Shown here one piece after another: positions 16,922 to 26,350 of a stretch of 64,000 bases of DNA. Source of the DNA: Lachnospiraceae bacterium (GTDB lineage Bacteria > Bacillota > Clostridia > Lachnospirales > Lachnospiraceae). A program made the translations under genes and the position numbers. The DNA is taken from the NCBI GenBank assembly GCA_022845955.1, contig AP025576.1, positions 3,968,001 through 4,032,000 on the forward strand, given 5' to 3'. The number at the start of each line of letters is the position of its first letter. Positions within the stretch are counted from its first letter, which is position 1. The notes beneath the pieces are model-generated. The model ran no database searches and had not been told where the DNA came from. It worked only from the letters and a program-made list of their open reading frames with translations.

Positions 16922-18607
16922 TTAGTATTGTTTTGTATTTGCTGCCATTTCTTTCAATTCTCTTGCGTTGGCAAGTGAATTTTCCGTTATCATATCGCTC
17001 CCGAGCATCCTTGCAAGCTCGTTTAATATGTCATTTCCGCCGATTTCCGTTATGGCTGTGCTGGTGGAATCTTCCATGGATTTTTTTTCTATAATAAAAT
17101 GATTATCCGCCATTGCGGCTATCTGGGGAAGGTGGGTGATACAGATTACCTGACGGTTTTTACCCAGTACTGCCAGCTTCCGGGAAACCTTCCATGCGGT
17201 TTTTCCGCTGATTCCGGTATCGATTTCATCAAATATAAAGGTATCCTTATCTTCCTGTCCGGCTGTTATCGTTTTCAGGGCGAGCATGATACGTGACAGT
17301 TCTCCGCCGCTGGCAACGCCGGCCAGCGCCTTACGCGGCTCACCGGGGTTAGTGGATATCATAAAGGATACCTCATCCCAGCCGTCTGGGCCAATGGAAG
17401 CCTTCTGTTCCACCTCCACGGCAAAATCCACCTGGTTGAAATTCAAATCCTGCAGAGCCTCAATAAAAAGCTTTGCCAGCTTCTTCCCTGCGCTTTTGCG
17501 CATTTTAGTCGCCCTGGCGCAGACATGTTCCAGGCCTGTGCGGGCCTCCTGCAGCTCCTTTGCCAGCTTTTCCCGGTAAGCATCCGCATCCAGCAGCCGT
17601 TCCAGCTCCTCCTGCCTGTTCTCTTTATATAGAAGGATCTCCTTTATCGTAGACCCGTATTTATCCTTCAGCCGGTTAATCGTGTTGAGCCGTTCCTCCA
17701 CCTGGAGAAAATCACTTTGATCAAATTCCAAATCGGAAAGATAATCGGAAACCGAACGGTTAAAATCGTTCAGCAGTCCGTCTATATCCATGAGCATACC
17801 TGCCATATCCGAAAGTGCGCCGTCATAGGCGCTCACGCTGTTCAGTTCACGCAAAGCTCTTCCTGCTGCGCCGCCGGCGCCGCATTCCTGGTCATATCCG
17901 GTAAGCACATGGACATTTCCCAGGGCTTCTGCGATTTTACGGCTGTTGCTCATTTTCTGGTAACGCTCTTCCAGCTCCTCATCTTCATTATCTTTTAAGG
18001 CTGCATTGTCAATTTCTTCCACTTCAAAACGGGCCAGGGAAAGCTCACGCTCCTTTCCCCGTTCATCCAGGTTGGTTTCCGCCAGTTTTTCCTGGATTTT
18101 TCTATAGACATGATATTTCTCTTTTATCTCTTTTTTTATGCCGGTAAAATCTTCCCCGGCAAAATCATCCAGAATTTCCAGATGTTTTTTTGTTTGTAAA
18201 AGCTGCTGGGAATCATGCTGCCCGTGAATGTCGATCAATACACCGGAAAGCTCTTTCAGCAGCCTCGCGTTGACCGTTTCTCCATTCACCTTACTGATGC
18301 TGCGCTGGGGCATAATTCTGCGCTGCAGGATCACAAGGCCGTCTTCCTCAACGGGAATATCCAGCTTTTTCACCTTCTCAATCTGCGCCTCCTTATCCAG
18401 CTGGAACACCAGCTCGATCAGGGCAAAATCCGCGCCCGTCCGGATCATGTCCCGATCACCGCGGCTCCCCAGAGCCAGGCCCACAGAACCGATGATAATG
18501 GATTTTCCCGCTCCGGTTTCACCTGTCAGGATGTTCAGATGGGGACCAAAAAAAACCTCGGTCTCCTGAATCAATGCCAGATTTTTCACATGTAAGCTCA
18601 CTAACAT
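16922..18607 (-). CDS. recN: DNA repair protein RecN
   Basis: 561 residues. SMC-like ATPase recruited early to double-strand breaks. Walker A GETGAGKS near residue 29, a long coiled coil in the middle (about 150-380), the ABC signature GGELSRIMLALK and Walker B FDEIDTGISG near the C-terminus. GGAGAAG ribosome site before the ATG. It follows argR by 58 bases and is the last gene of the operon, as in many Firmicutes. Confidence 0.95.
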   Translation of the reverse strand: MLVSLHVKNLALIQETEVFFGPHLNILTGETGAGKSIIIGSVGLALGSRGDRDMIRTGADFALIELVFQLDKEAQIEKVKKLDIPVEEDGLVILQRRIMPQRSISKVNGETVNARLLKELSGVLIDIHGQHDSQQLLQTKKHLEILDDFAGEDFTGIKKEIKEKYHVYRKIQEKLAETNLDERGKERELSLARFEVEEIDNAALKDNEDEELEERYQKMSNSRKIAEALGNVHVLTGYDQECGAGGAAGRALRELNSVSAYDGALSDMAGMLMDIDGLLNDFNRSVSDYLSDLEFDQSDFLQVEERLNTINRLKDKYGSTIKEILLYKENRQEELERLLDADAYREKLAKELQEARTGLEHVCARATKMRKSAGKKLAKLFIEALQDLNFNQVDFAVEVEQKASIGPDGWDEVSFMISTNPGEPRKALAGVASGGELSRIMLALKTITAGQEDKDTFIFDEIDTGISGKTAWKVSRKLAVLGKNRQVICITHLPQIAAMADNHFIIEKKSMEDSTSTAITEIGGNDILNELARMLGSDMITENSLANARELKEMAANTKQY

Positions 18608-18665
18608 TTTTCTTCTCCTATTTTCTCCTTCCGAACACTTCCCGGCCGTTTCCCCTATCCGGCTC

Positions 18666-19118
18666 CTAATTCTTCAGGATTTCACGGATCTTATCCATTA
18701 CTATCCTGGTATCCTCCACACTGCGCACCGCCATCATAATCGTATCATCTCCGGCAATACTACCCACAATCTCCTTGAATTTCATGGCATCCACCGCGGC
18801 GGCGACAGCCATAGCCATACCGGAGACGGTTTTGAGTACCAGAATGTTCTGTGCCATATCCATAGATACAAAACCATCCTTCAGCACCCTCACATATTTG
18901 TCCCACAGCCGGCTGTCATCCTGGCGCAGCACAATGTATTTCTGCCTGCCGTTTCCTGCAGGCACCTTGGAAAGGTGAAGCTGCCGGATATCCCGTGAAA
19001 CGGTTGCCTGGGTCACCGTAAATCCGGCCTCACGGAGCTTGTCTGCCAATTCTTCCTGGGTCTCTATTTCATAGGTTTCAATCAATTCCACAATTTTTTC
19101 ATGTCTGTTTTGTTTCAT
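18666..19118 (-). CDS. argR: Arginine repressor ArgR/AhrC
   Basis: 150 residues. Hexameric arginine-responsive regulator of arginine biosynthesis and catabolism. The N-terminal winged helix (KIVELIETYEIETQEELADKL, then TQATVSRDIR) and the C-terminal arginine-binding GDDTIMM are clear. The start could be the GTG at 19130, which overlaps nadK, or the ATG at 19118; the ATG matches family starts. Confidence 0.93.
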   Translation of the reverse strand: MKQNRHEKIVELIETYEIETQEELADKLREAGFTVTQATVSRDIRQLHLSKVPAGNGRQKYIVLRQDDSRLWDKYVRVLKDGFVSMDMAQNILVLKTVSGMAMAVAAAVDAMKFKEIVGSIAGDDTIMMAVRSVEDTRIVMDKIREILKN

Positions 19119-19122
19119 CGGT

Positions 19123-20007
19123 CTACTCACTCATCTTTCTATGTAAACGCTCCAGGAAGCTTCGTTCGCTCAGCTTCATGATGGAGGTGGTTTTACTGCT
19201 TCGTGTCACCTTGATTCGGTCTCCCGTTTTCAGGATGAGGCAGCGGCTTCCGTCAAAATTCACTTCCACTTCCCGGCTGAGAGCCTTATCCTGCCCGGAC
19301 TGCTTTTCCCCGATTTCCACAACAACTTCGTCCTCAGCCCGCAGGACAATGCTTCTTGTATTCAGTGTATGCGGACAGATGGGCGTAAGCACAATGAGGT
19401 TTGCCCCCGGCTCCACAATCGGGCCTCCCGCAGACATGTTATAGCCTGTGGATCCTGTGGGAGTGGCTATGACAATCCCGTCCGCCCCATAGCTGTTCAA
19501 AACCTGTCCGTTCACCCATATCCGGAACCGGATCACCTGCAGAGGTCCCCTTCGGGTGATTGCCACATCATTCAGCGCGTGCACCTGTGCCTCTTCCCCG
19601 CTGCCGTCTTCCCTGAGCACCCGCCCGGAAAGCATCATCCGCTCTTCTATCGTATATTCCTCACGCAGAAGCTTTTCCAGCGCAAAATCCAGTGCAACCG
19701 GCTCCACCTCCGCCAGATACCCCACCGTCCCCAGGTTAACACCCAGAAGAGGGATTCCGTTGCCGGCGGTTTCCCGGGCGGCCTTCAGCATGGTACCGTC
19801 TCCTCCCAGCACGATCATGCAGTCTGAATGCAAATCGCCTCCGCCTTCCTTCAGCCGGATTTGTTCTTCCGATTCATTATCCGCACAGATGGTGCAGGAA
19901 GCCCCCCTCTCTTCCAGATACTCACGGATATATGCGGTCACCTTCAGCCCCGGGTCCTTAGGTCTGTTTGTCATAATAATATAATGTTTGCTGCACCCTA
20001 TCCCCAT
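19123..20007 (-). CDS. nadK: NAD kinase
   Basis: 294 residues. Phosphorylates NAD to NADP. The GGDGTML motif, LNDVAITR and the Gly-rich TPTGSTGYNMSAGGPIV are the family signatures. Seven bases after the tlyA stop. Confidence 0.95.
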   Translation of the reverse strand: MGIGCSKHYIIMTNRPKDPGLKVTAYIREYLEERGASCTICADNESEEQIRLKEGGGDLHSDCMIVLGGDGTMLKAARETAGNGIPLLGVNLGTVGYLAEVEPVALDFALEKLLREEYTIEERMMLSGRVLREDGSGEEAQVHALNDVAITRRGPLQVIRFRIWVNGQVLNSYGADGIVIATPTGSTGYNMSAGGPIVEPGANLIVLTPICPHTLNTRSIVLRAEDEVVVEIGEKQSGQDKALSREVEVNFDGSRCLILKTGDRIKVTRSSKTTSIMKLSERSFLERLHRKMSE

Positions 20008-20013
20008 GTTAAG

Positions 20014-20919
20014 CTACCCCTGTTTCCTATCCTGATCAAGAGCTTCATGCGCCTGTTTCACAAGTTCCTCCACGGTTTTCTTCCATTCCGTATCTTCTGA
20101 AAGCCCGCTTTTTCCGGCGGTAAGCTCTGCCAGTTCCCTTTCCGCCTCATGCTCCGTAAGGGCGGTAATTTCTTCCGGCAGATTTTCTTTCTTTTTAAGG
20201 TAAACCAGATATTCGATATTTCCCTCCGGCCCTTTGACCGGAGAATAGGTCAGCCCTTCTATCGCAAACCCTGTAAGAGCCGCAAAATCCAATACCCTGG
20301 CAATGACCTCACCGTGCACCGCAGGCTCCCTGACCACACCCTTTTTCCCGACCTTATCCCGTCCCGCTTCGAACTGGGGCTTTATAAGACATACCATATG
20401 CCCGCCCTCTTTCAAAAGGTTTCTGGCCGGAATCAAAATCTTGGTCAGGGAAATAAAGGAAACATCCACGGAAGCAAAGCTCAGCTCATCCTGAATATCT
20501 CCGGGGAGCATGTATCGGAAATTCGTTTTTTCCATACAGACTACCCGCTCGTCGCTGCGCAGCTTCCAGGCCAGCTGTCCATGGCCCACATCCACGGAAT
20601 AAACCTTTGCAGCCCCGCCCTGCAGCATACAGTCCGTAAAACCTCCGGTAGAAGCGCCGATATCCATGCATACTTTTCCCGAAAGACTGACAGGAAAGCA
20701 CTGCATGGCCTTTTCCAGCTTCAGGCCCCCGCGGCTTACGTATTTCAGCGGGTTTTCCTTCACTGTCAACACACATTTGTCTTCTTCAAAGACAGAACCG
20801 GCCTTATCCTCCCGCTGCCCGTCCACAAATACATTGCCGGACATAATAATCGCTTTTGCCTTCTCCCGGGAGGGCGCATAGCCCTGCTTTACCAGAAGTA
20901 CATCCAATCGTTCCTTCAT
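20014..20919 (-). CDS. tlyA: TlyA/YqxC-family rRNA 2'-O-methyltransferase
   Basis: 301 residues. An N-terminal S4 RNA-binding domain (ERLDVLLVKQGYAPSREKA) is followed by an FtsJ-type SAM methyltransferase (DIGASTGGFTDCMLQGGA, IKPQFEAGR). TlyA in other species methylates 16S and/or 23S rRNA and affects capreomycin sensitivity; which rRNA applies here is not known. Its ATG overlaps the dxs stop by one base. Conserved neighbour of dxs and nadK in clostridia. Confidence 0.92.
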   Translation of the reverse strand: MKERLDVLLVKQGYAPSREKAKAIIMSGNVFVDGQREDKAGSVFEEDKCVLTVKENPLKYVSRGGLKLEKAMQCFPVSLSGKVCMDIGASTGGFTDCMLQGGAAKVYSVDVGHGQLAWKLRSDERVVCMEKTNFRYMLPGDIQDELSFASVDVSFISLTKILIPARNLLKEGGHMVCLIKPQFEAGRDKVGKKGVVREPAVHGEVIARVLDFAALTGFAIEGLTYSPVKGPEGNIEYLVYLKKKENLPEEITALTEHEAERELAELTAGKSGLSEDTEWKKTVEELVKQAHEALDQDRKQG

Positions 20920-22781
20920 CAGACTTCCCCTAACACTTCATGAATCCGTTTCAGAATGGATTCCTTGTCTATTCCGATTTCCTGCTTCAGCAGATCCACA
21001 TTTCCATGCTCCACATATTCATCCGGAACAGCGATGGTGAGAATCCGGACCGGAAGGCCGTTGTCATCCGCAAAGGTACGCACTCTTTCTCCGAAGCCTC
21101 CGCTCTCCACGTTTTCTTCCATGGTAACCAGAAGCTTGTGGGTATGGGCCAGCTTCCGGATCCCCTCTTCATCAATTGGTTTTACAAATCTGGCATTTAC
21201 CAGCGTACAGAACCGGCCTTCCTTCTTCAGGTCCGCATATACCTCCTCACCGGTTTTTACCATACTGCCCACAGCAAGAAGTGCGATATCCTTCTCCTCA
21301 TATATCATCTCACTGCGTCCGTATGCAACGGGCGCTCGGAAAGCTGCCAGGCCGTCATAAGCCTCACCTCTAGGATAACGCAGGGCAATAGGTGCCCCGA
21401 AGGACACCGCGAATTTCATCATATCGGAAAGCTCCCATTTATTTTTGGGTGCCATAATGTGCATATTCGGAATGGAGGACAGATAAGATAAATCAAAGAT
21501 TCCCTGATGGGTCTCCCCGTCGCTGCCAACCAGCCCCGCCCGGTCAATGGCAAAAATGACAGGCAGATTCTGGATACATACATCATGCAGCACCTGATCA
21601 TAGGCTCTTTGAAGGAAGGAAGAATACACGGCCACCACCGGTTTCAGCCCTCCTACGGCAAGTCCCGCAGCAAAGGTAACCGCATGCTGCTCCGCGATAC
21701 CCACGTCAAAAAAGCGATCCGGATACGCATGGCTGAAACGCTTCAGCCCTGTTCCGTCCGGCATTGCCGCCGTTATCGCAACAATTTTTTCATCCCGCTG
21801 GCCAAGCTTCATCATAACGGTGGAAAAAACATCCGTATAATTGGCTTTCATTTTCTTTTTCAAAGGGACACCGGTCTGTACGTCAAAAGGCTCCGCTCCA
21901 TGGAAACGGGCCGGATGATTTTCCGCGGGGGCATAGCCCTTGCCTTTTTTCGTAAGTACATGGATGATTACCGCATTCTTTCTGCGTTTTGCTTCATTAA
22001 TAACGCGGATGAGGGATGCCGTATCATGGCCGTCCACCGGCCCCAGATAGGTAATCCCCATGTCTTCAAAATACATACCCGGAATTACCAGCTGCTTCAG
22101 GCTGTTTTTGGCACGGCGGATCCCGGCTACCACAGGATCTCCGTATTTGGTGTTGCGGATGGCATAGTAAATCCCGTCCTTCACATCCAGATATGCGTTT
22201 GAGGTACGGATATTATTCAGATATTTGGATACACCGCCTACATTTTCGGAAATGGACATATTATTGTCATTTAGAATAATTATGAAGTTGGTTTCCAGCC
22301 TTGCCGCATTATTGAGCGCTTCATAAGCCATTCCGCCCGTGAGGGAACCGTCTCCGATTACGGACACGATAGTCCGGTTCTCTCCCCGCAGATCTCTTGC
22401 CTTCACCATACCCAGGCCGGCAGAGATAGAAGTGGAGCTGTGTCCTGTATCAAAGCTGTCACAGGGACTTTCTTTTCTCTTGGGAAAGCCGCTCATGCCG
22501 CCGTATTTCTTCAGCATATCAAACCCTTCCCGCCTGCCGGTCAGCAGCTTATGGGTATAGGACTGGTGCCCCACATCCCAAATGATTTTATCTTCCGGCA
22601 GGTTCAGCGCCAGATGCAGAGCCATAGTAAGCTCCACGGCTCCCAGATTGGATCCCAGATGGCCTCCCGTCACACTGATTTTCCGAACGAGGAAATCCCG
22701 GATCTCCGCTGCCAAAGCGGCATAGTCCCTGGGATTTATATTTTTAATGTCATTTGCTTTCTGTATCTGATCGAGAAGCAT
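20919..22781 (-). CDS. dxs: 1-deoxy-D-xylulose-5-phosphate synthase
   Basis: 620 residues, full length. First enzyme of the MEP isoprenoid pathway, joining pyruvate and glyceraldehyde-3-phosphate with thiamine diphosphate. The TPP motif GDGSLTGGMAYEALNN, LGPVDGHD, and the transketolase C-terminal half (GIAEQHAVTFAAG, DRAGLVGSDG) are all present. Directly behind ispA, so two isoprenoid steps are in one operon. Confidence 0.96.
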   Translation of the reverse strand: MLLDQIQKANDIKNINPRDYAALAAEIRDFLVRKISVTGGHLGSNLGAVELTMALHLALNLPEDKIIWDVGHQSYTHKLLTGRREGFDMLKKYGGMSGFPKRKESPCDSFDTGHSSTSISAGLGMVKARDLRGENRTIVSVIGDGSLTGGMAYEALNNAARLETNFIIILNDNNMSISENVGGVSKYLNNIRTSNAYLDVKDGIYYAIRNTKYGDPVVAGIRRAKNSLKQLVIPGMYFEDMGITYLGPVDGHDTASLIRVINEAKRRKNAVIIHVLTKKGKGYAPAENHPARFHGAEPFDVQTGVPLKKKMKANYTDVFSTVMMKLGQRDEKIVAITAAMPDGTGLKRFSHAYPDRFFDVGIAEQHAVTFAAGLAVGGLKPVVAVYSSFLQRAYDQVLHDVCIQNLPVIFAIDRAGLVGSDGETHQGIFDLSYLSSIPNMHIMAPKNKWELSDMMKFAVSFGAPIALRYPRGEAYDGLAAFRAPVAYGRSEMIYEEKDIALLAVGSMVKTGEEVYADLKKEGRFCTLVNARFVKPIDEEGIRKLAHTHKLLVTMEENVESGGFGERVRTFADDNGLPVRILTIAVPDEYVEHGNVDLLKQEIGIDKESILKRIHEVLGEV

Positions 22782-22794
22782 AAGATGCCTCCTT

Positions 22795-23721
22795 TTATTT
22801 TTTTCTGGTAATTAAATCTTCCACCAGTGCTTCCAAAAATTCATTGCGGACGGTTTCCTTCCCTGCAAGGGAAAATGAGGCAAGACCGGTTATGGCTTCC
22901 TCCGACAGGCGGCGTACCTCTTCTATTGAGCGCTCCATGCCATTGAGGGATACATATGTCACCTTATGGTTTTTCAGGTCACTTCCGGTCTGTTTGCCGA
23001 GGACCTCCAGACTGCTCGTGAGATCCAGGATATCATCCTGGATCTGGAAAGCCAGGCCGATACGTGTTCCGATTTCCTCCAGACGGCTAAGCTGCGCGTC
23101 ATCGGCCCCGGCAAGCTGCGCCCCTATCATCAGGGAGCTTTGTATCAAAGCTGCCGTTTTGTTTTCATGGATATAGAGCAGAAGCTCCTGGGTTACCTGT
23201 TCCTCCGGCAGTTCTTCCGCCTGCGTATCCGCCGTCTGGCCGCCTATCATTCCATATACGCCGGCTTTCCGGGCCAGGACAGACATTGCTTTTGCACAGC
23301 GGGAAAGCAGATGAGGCTCTTCTCCCGCCATGGCAAAGGAGCGGCATGCGGTTTCAAACGCATAATTTAAAAGGGCATCCCCTGCCAGCACAGCCATTCC
23401 TTCCCCATATACGGCATGGGTGGTTTTACGGCCTCTGCGGTATTCATCGTTATCCATACACGGCAGATCATCATGTACCAGGGAATAGGTGTGTATCATT
23501 TCGATAGCCGCCATAAAGGGCTCAACAAGGTTTCCTTCTCCTCCGAACAGGCGGAAGGTTTCCTGCATCAGCATAGGACGGAGCCGCTTTCCGCCGGCCA
23601 GGACACTGTAATTCATCGCCTCGAGAACCGTTTTCTGGAACCCCTCTTCCGCCGGAAGGCAGCGCTTCAGGATTTTCTCAATCTCCTCCACCTTTTCCTG
23701 CCGCATTTTATCAAAATTCAT
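22795..23721 (-). CDS. ispA: Polyprenyl (farnesyl/geranyl) diphosphate synthase
   Basis: 308 residues from the ATG at 23721, which lies inside the end of xseB (11-base overlap) with GGAGG upstream. Chain elongation of IPP/DMAPP. The first Asp-rich motif DDLPCMDND and the second DDILD are intact, with GGKRLRP at the N-terminus. Size and residues before the first DDxxD fit a short-chain synthase of the bacterial FPP type. Confidence 0.93.
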   Translation of the reverse strand: MNFDKMRQEKVEEIEKILKRCLPAEEGFQKTVLEAMNYSVLAGGKRLRPMLMQETFRLFGGEGNLVEPFMAAIEMIHTYSLVHDDLPCMDNDEYRRGRKTTHAVYGEGMAVLAGDALLNYAFETACRSFAMAGEEPHLLSRCAKAMSVLARKAGVYGMIGGQTADTQAEELPEEQVTQELLLYIHENKTAALIQSSLMIGAQLAGADDAQLSRLEEIGTRIGLAFQIQDDILDLTSSLEVLGKQTGSDLKNHKVTYVSLNGMERSIEEVRRLSEEAITGLASFSLAGKETVRNEFLEALVEDLITRKK

Positions 23722-23986
23722 CCAGTCCGCCCTCCTCATTCAGCATCAGTACCTTTTTTTCCACCTTATCTATCTTATCATTGCATATTTTCAGTAAATC
23801 CATACCTTTTTTATAGGCCTGGAAGGAATCCTCCAGGGTGATTTCCTCGTCCTCAAGGGTATGGGTAATTTCATCCAGGAGACTGAACGCTTCTTCCAGG
23901 GAAGGTGTCCTTTCTTCCTGGGAAGGCGCCTTGCCTTCCTTTTTTGCTTCAGCGGCTATCGGTTCCTGCACTTTTTCCTTTTTCAT
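23711..23986 (-). CDS. xseB: Exodeoxyribonuclease VII small subunit
   Basis: 91 residues from the ATG at 23986, which overlaps the xseA stop (ATGA). Family core LEEAFSLLDEITHTLEDEEITLEDS and the KKGMDLLKIC helix. A Lys/Glu-rich N-terminal extension of about 25 residues is longer than usual. It forms the nuclease complex with XseA. Confidence 0.9.
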   Translation of the reverse strand: MKKEKVQEPIAAEAKKEGKAPSQEERTPSLEEAFSLLDEITHTLEDEEITLEDSFQAYKKGMDLLKICNDKIDKVEKKVLMLNEEGGLDEF

Positions 23987-25209
23987 GCCCTGCCTTCTCC
24001 TTTCTCCTGCTTCCATAACTCTTTATCCGTGACCACCGCTTCTATTTTTCCGTTTTTCACATGGATGGAAAGCTTATCTCCGGTTTCCACACGTTCCACA
24101 TCGGATACGGTTTTTCCCCTGCTGTCGGAAACATAGGAAAATCCCTGGTTGAGCTTATCCAGCGGGGAAAGGCCTTTCAGCTTCTCCGTATACAGACCCA
24201 GCATATGGCGTTTTCCCGTTAGCTGCCGCTTTATCAGCGCCGTCATCTGCTCTTCCATATGCAGGGCATACATTCTTTTTTCCCGGATCTGATTGGCCGG
24301 GCTCAGATACTGCAGCTTTGTACGGGCCTGTCTGCCTCTGGAACGTTCCCATTCAATCCGGTTCTTCATCCTTACAAACAGCTCATTCCGGCAGCCCTCA
24401 AGCACGGCTTCCAGCTGACGCACATCATAAACAGCCAGTTCTGCTGCGGCAGACGGAGTAGGTGCACGCAGATCGGAAACAAAATCGATAATCGTAGTAT
24501 CCGTCTCATGTCCTACGGCAGATATGACCGGAACTGTGCAGTCAAATACTGCCTGGGCCACCGCTTCCTCATTAAAAGCCCACAGGTCTTCAATGGATCC
24601 GCCGCCGCGTCCTACAATCATCACATCCACACCCAGGTGTTCCATGGCATGAATTCCCCGGATAATGCTGGCAGCCGCCTGATCGCCCTGCACAATGGCC
24701 GGATACAGCAGGATCTGCACATAAGGGTTCCTGCGGCGTGTGATATTGATAATATCCTGCACAGCTGCCCCGGTAGGTGCGGTTACCACCCCCAGGGTTC
24801 TGATGTATTTGGGCAACGGCTGCTTGTACTCCGAAGCAAAAAGCCCCTGCTCCGCAAGCTCCCGTTTCAGCCGTTCAAATTTTTCATATAAATAACCAGC
24901 CCCGTCCAGTATGATTTCGCGGGCATAAAGCTGGTATTTTCCATCCCGTTCATATACCTCGATGCTCCCGCCTACGACCACCTGCTGGCCTTCTTCCATA
25001 CGGAATTTAAGGCCTGCCCGGTTTCCTGCAAACATCACACAGGCAATGGTGCCCCTGGTATCCTTGATAGTAAAATAAATATGCCCGGAAGAATGGTACT
25101 TGCAGTTGCTCACTTCCCCCTTGACATATATATTCTGCAGCATGAAATCCTGAGAAAACATATTCTTAATGTAGGAGTTCACCTGCGCCACGGTATATAC
25201 ATTTCTCAC
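23983..25209 (-). CDS. xseA: Exodeoxyribonuclease VII large subunit
   Basis: 408 residues. Single-strand exonuclease that works in repair and recombination. The N-terminal OB fold (VYTVAQVNSYIKNMF...VKGEVSN) and the catalytic domain (GRGGGSIEDLWAFNEE, SAVGHETDTTI, DLRAPTPSAAAEL) are clear. Preferred start is a GTG at 25209 with AGAGGAA in front; the longer ORF would overlap nusB. Confidence 0.94.
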   Translation of the reverse strand: MRNVYTVAQVNSYIKNMFSQDFMLQNIYVKGEVSNCKYHSSGHIYFTIKDTRGTIACVMFAGNRAGLKFRMEEGQQVVVGGSIEVYERDGKYQLYAREIILDGAGYLYEKFERLKRELAEQGLFASEYKQPLPKYIRTLGVVTAPTGAAVQDIINITRRRNPYVQILLYPAIVQGDQAAASIIRGIHAMEHLGVDVMIVGRGGGSIEDLWAFNEEAVAQAVFDCTVPVISAVGHETDTTIIDFVSDLRAPTPSAAAELAVYDVRQLEAVLEGCRNELFVRMKNRIEWERSRGRQARTKLQYLSPANQIREKRMYALHMEEQMTALIKRQLTGKRHMLGLYTEKLKGLSPLDKLNQGFSYVSDSRGKTVSDVERVETGDKLSIHVKNGKIEAVVTDKELWKQEKGEGRA

Positions 25210-25219
25210 TTGGTTTCCT

Positions 25220-25618
25220 CTATACAAACCGGGCAAGCACACCGTTTACAAAGCCGGCAGATTCATCCTGCCCGAACTTTTTGGCTAGCTCCACAGCTTC
25301 ATTAATCGCCACGCTGTCCGGTACTTCTTCATCAAACTTAATCTCATAAACGGCCAGGCGGATGATAGTCAGATCCACTTTACCCATTCTGGAGGTTGTC
25401 CAGCCCTTTGCGGTGGTATTGATCATTTCATCGATCTCCGGCAGCTTATCCTGTATTTTTTCAAATTTTCCCTGGATATAAGCAGCATCCTTTTCTCCGA
25501 TGCCGTTTTCCTCGTCCTCAAAAAAGAGCTGGCACTGTTCAGGCATCTCTTCCTTCGGATTGAATTCCACGCGGAACAACAGCTTGAAAATCTGTTCCCT
25601 TTGTTCTCTTCTGCCCAT
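25220..25618 (-). CDS. nusB: Transcription antitermination factor NusB
   Basis: 132 residues from the ATG at 25618. Binds boxA RNA with NusE/S10. The start MGRREQREQIFKLLFRVEF and the C-terminal DSVAINEAVELAKKFG are diagnostic. The extra reading frame upstream has no ribosome site and is not coding. It heads the nusB-xseA-xseB-ispA-dxs-tlyA-nadK-argR-recN run. Confidence 0.94.
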   Translation of the reverse strand: MGRREQREQIFKLLFRVEFNPKEEMPEQCQLFFEDEENGIGEKDAAYIQGKFEKIQDKLPEIDEMINTTAKGWTTSRMGKVDLTIIRLAVYEIKFDEEVPDSVAINEAVELAKKFGQDESAGFVNGVLARFV

Positions 25619-25736
25619 TATTTCCTCAATTCCGCCGATTTCCGGCTTTGTTCGCTTCTTCTCCCACAGCACTGCAGCGTCCGGAAAAAGAAGGGGAAAA
25701 CCTGTCCCCCGCCGGGTCACACCACAATATGCCGAA

Positions 25737-25824
25737 AGGATTTGCCGATAAATAGCTTGTACAGGCTGAATATACAAGTTATTTGCCGGCAAATCCTAAG
25801 TGCCTTTCGGGATACGAAAGGCAC
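25737..25824. repeat. Intergenic double hairpin element C
   Basis: A long imperfect hairpin at 25737-25797 (outer 11-bp perfect arms AGGATTTGCCG / CGGCAAATCCT, then AAATA/TATTT and TTGTA/TACAA pairs) is followed at once by a 10-bp hairpin GTGCCTTTCG / CGAAAGGCAC (25800-25824). It lies between the Asp23-family gene and nusB and lacks a T-run on the minus strand. Confidence 0.7.
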
Positions 25825-25840
25825 CTGTCGTCAGACCATT

Positions 25841-26257
25841 TTAATTTCCAGGCTCCATATTGACATTGACAATACGGATATTGACATCCGTTACGGTAAG
25901 CCCGGTCATATTTTCTATGGCATTTTTAACCTTTTCCTGAACCTTGCTGCAGGTTCCAGGGATATTATATCCATATTCCAGGGACAGCGCCAGATCCGCC
26001 TTAACGGTATTACCGGCCACCTGCACCTTTACTCCTTTTGTCAGGCTCTTAACCCCAACCTTGCCGATAAGCTCATTGGTAATATTGCCTGCCATGGCAG
26101 ACACGCCTTCCACCTCTGTCGCCGCCAGAGATGCTATCATTGCCACAACCTCGTCCGCAATCTGCACGGAACCAATGCTTTCATTGGAATTCTCTGATTC
26201 CATTCCCCGCAGGACATAGGTATTTCTATTGTTGTCTTTTCTTGTATCTTTTTCCAT
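25841..26257 (-). CDS. Asp23/Gls24-family protein (YqhY-like)
   Basis: 138 residues from the ATG at 26257. The Asp23/Gls24 core is visible (VQIADEVVAMIASLAATEVEGVSAMAGN ... VTDVNIRIVNV). In B. subtilis the homologue YqhY sits in the same place upstream of nusB and is linked to acetyl-CoA carboxylase control; this role is only inferred here. No signal peptide or membrane helix. Confidence 0.88.
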   Translation of the reverse strand: MEKDTRKDNNRNTYVLRGMESENSNESIGSVQIADEVVAMIASLAATEVEGVSAMAGNITNELIGKVGVKSLTKGVKVQVAGNTVKADLALSLEYGYNIPGTCSKVQEKVKNAIENMTGLTVTDVNIRIVNVNMEPGN

Positions 26258-26287
26258 AAGGCTGCCTCCTTTATTCCTATAACACTG

Positions 26288-26315
26288 ATTATAACAAAAT
26301 ACCACACCTTTGCAA
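26288..26315 (-). promoter_or_regulatory. Promoter of the Asp23-family gene
   Basis: Minus-strand -35 TTGCAA (26315-26310), 16-base spacer, -10 TATAAT (26293-26288), 30 bases before the start. Confidence 0.75.
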
Positions 26316-26350
26316 AGTGTTTTTATCAGGCGCTCTTTTACTGCTACTGT

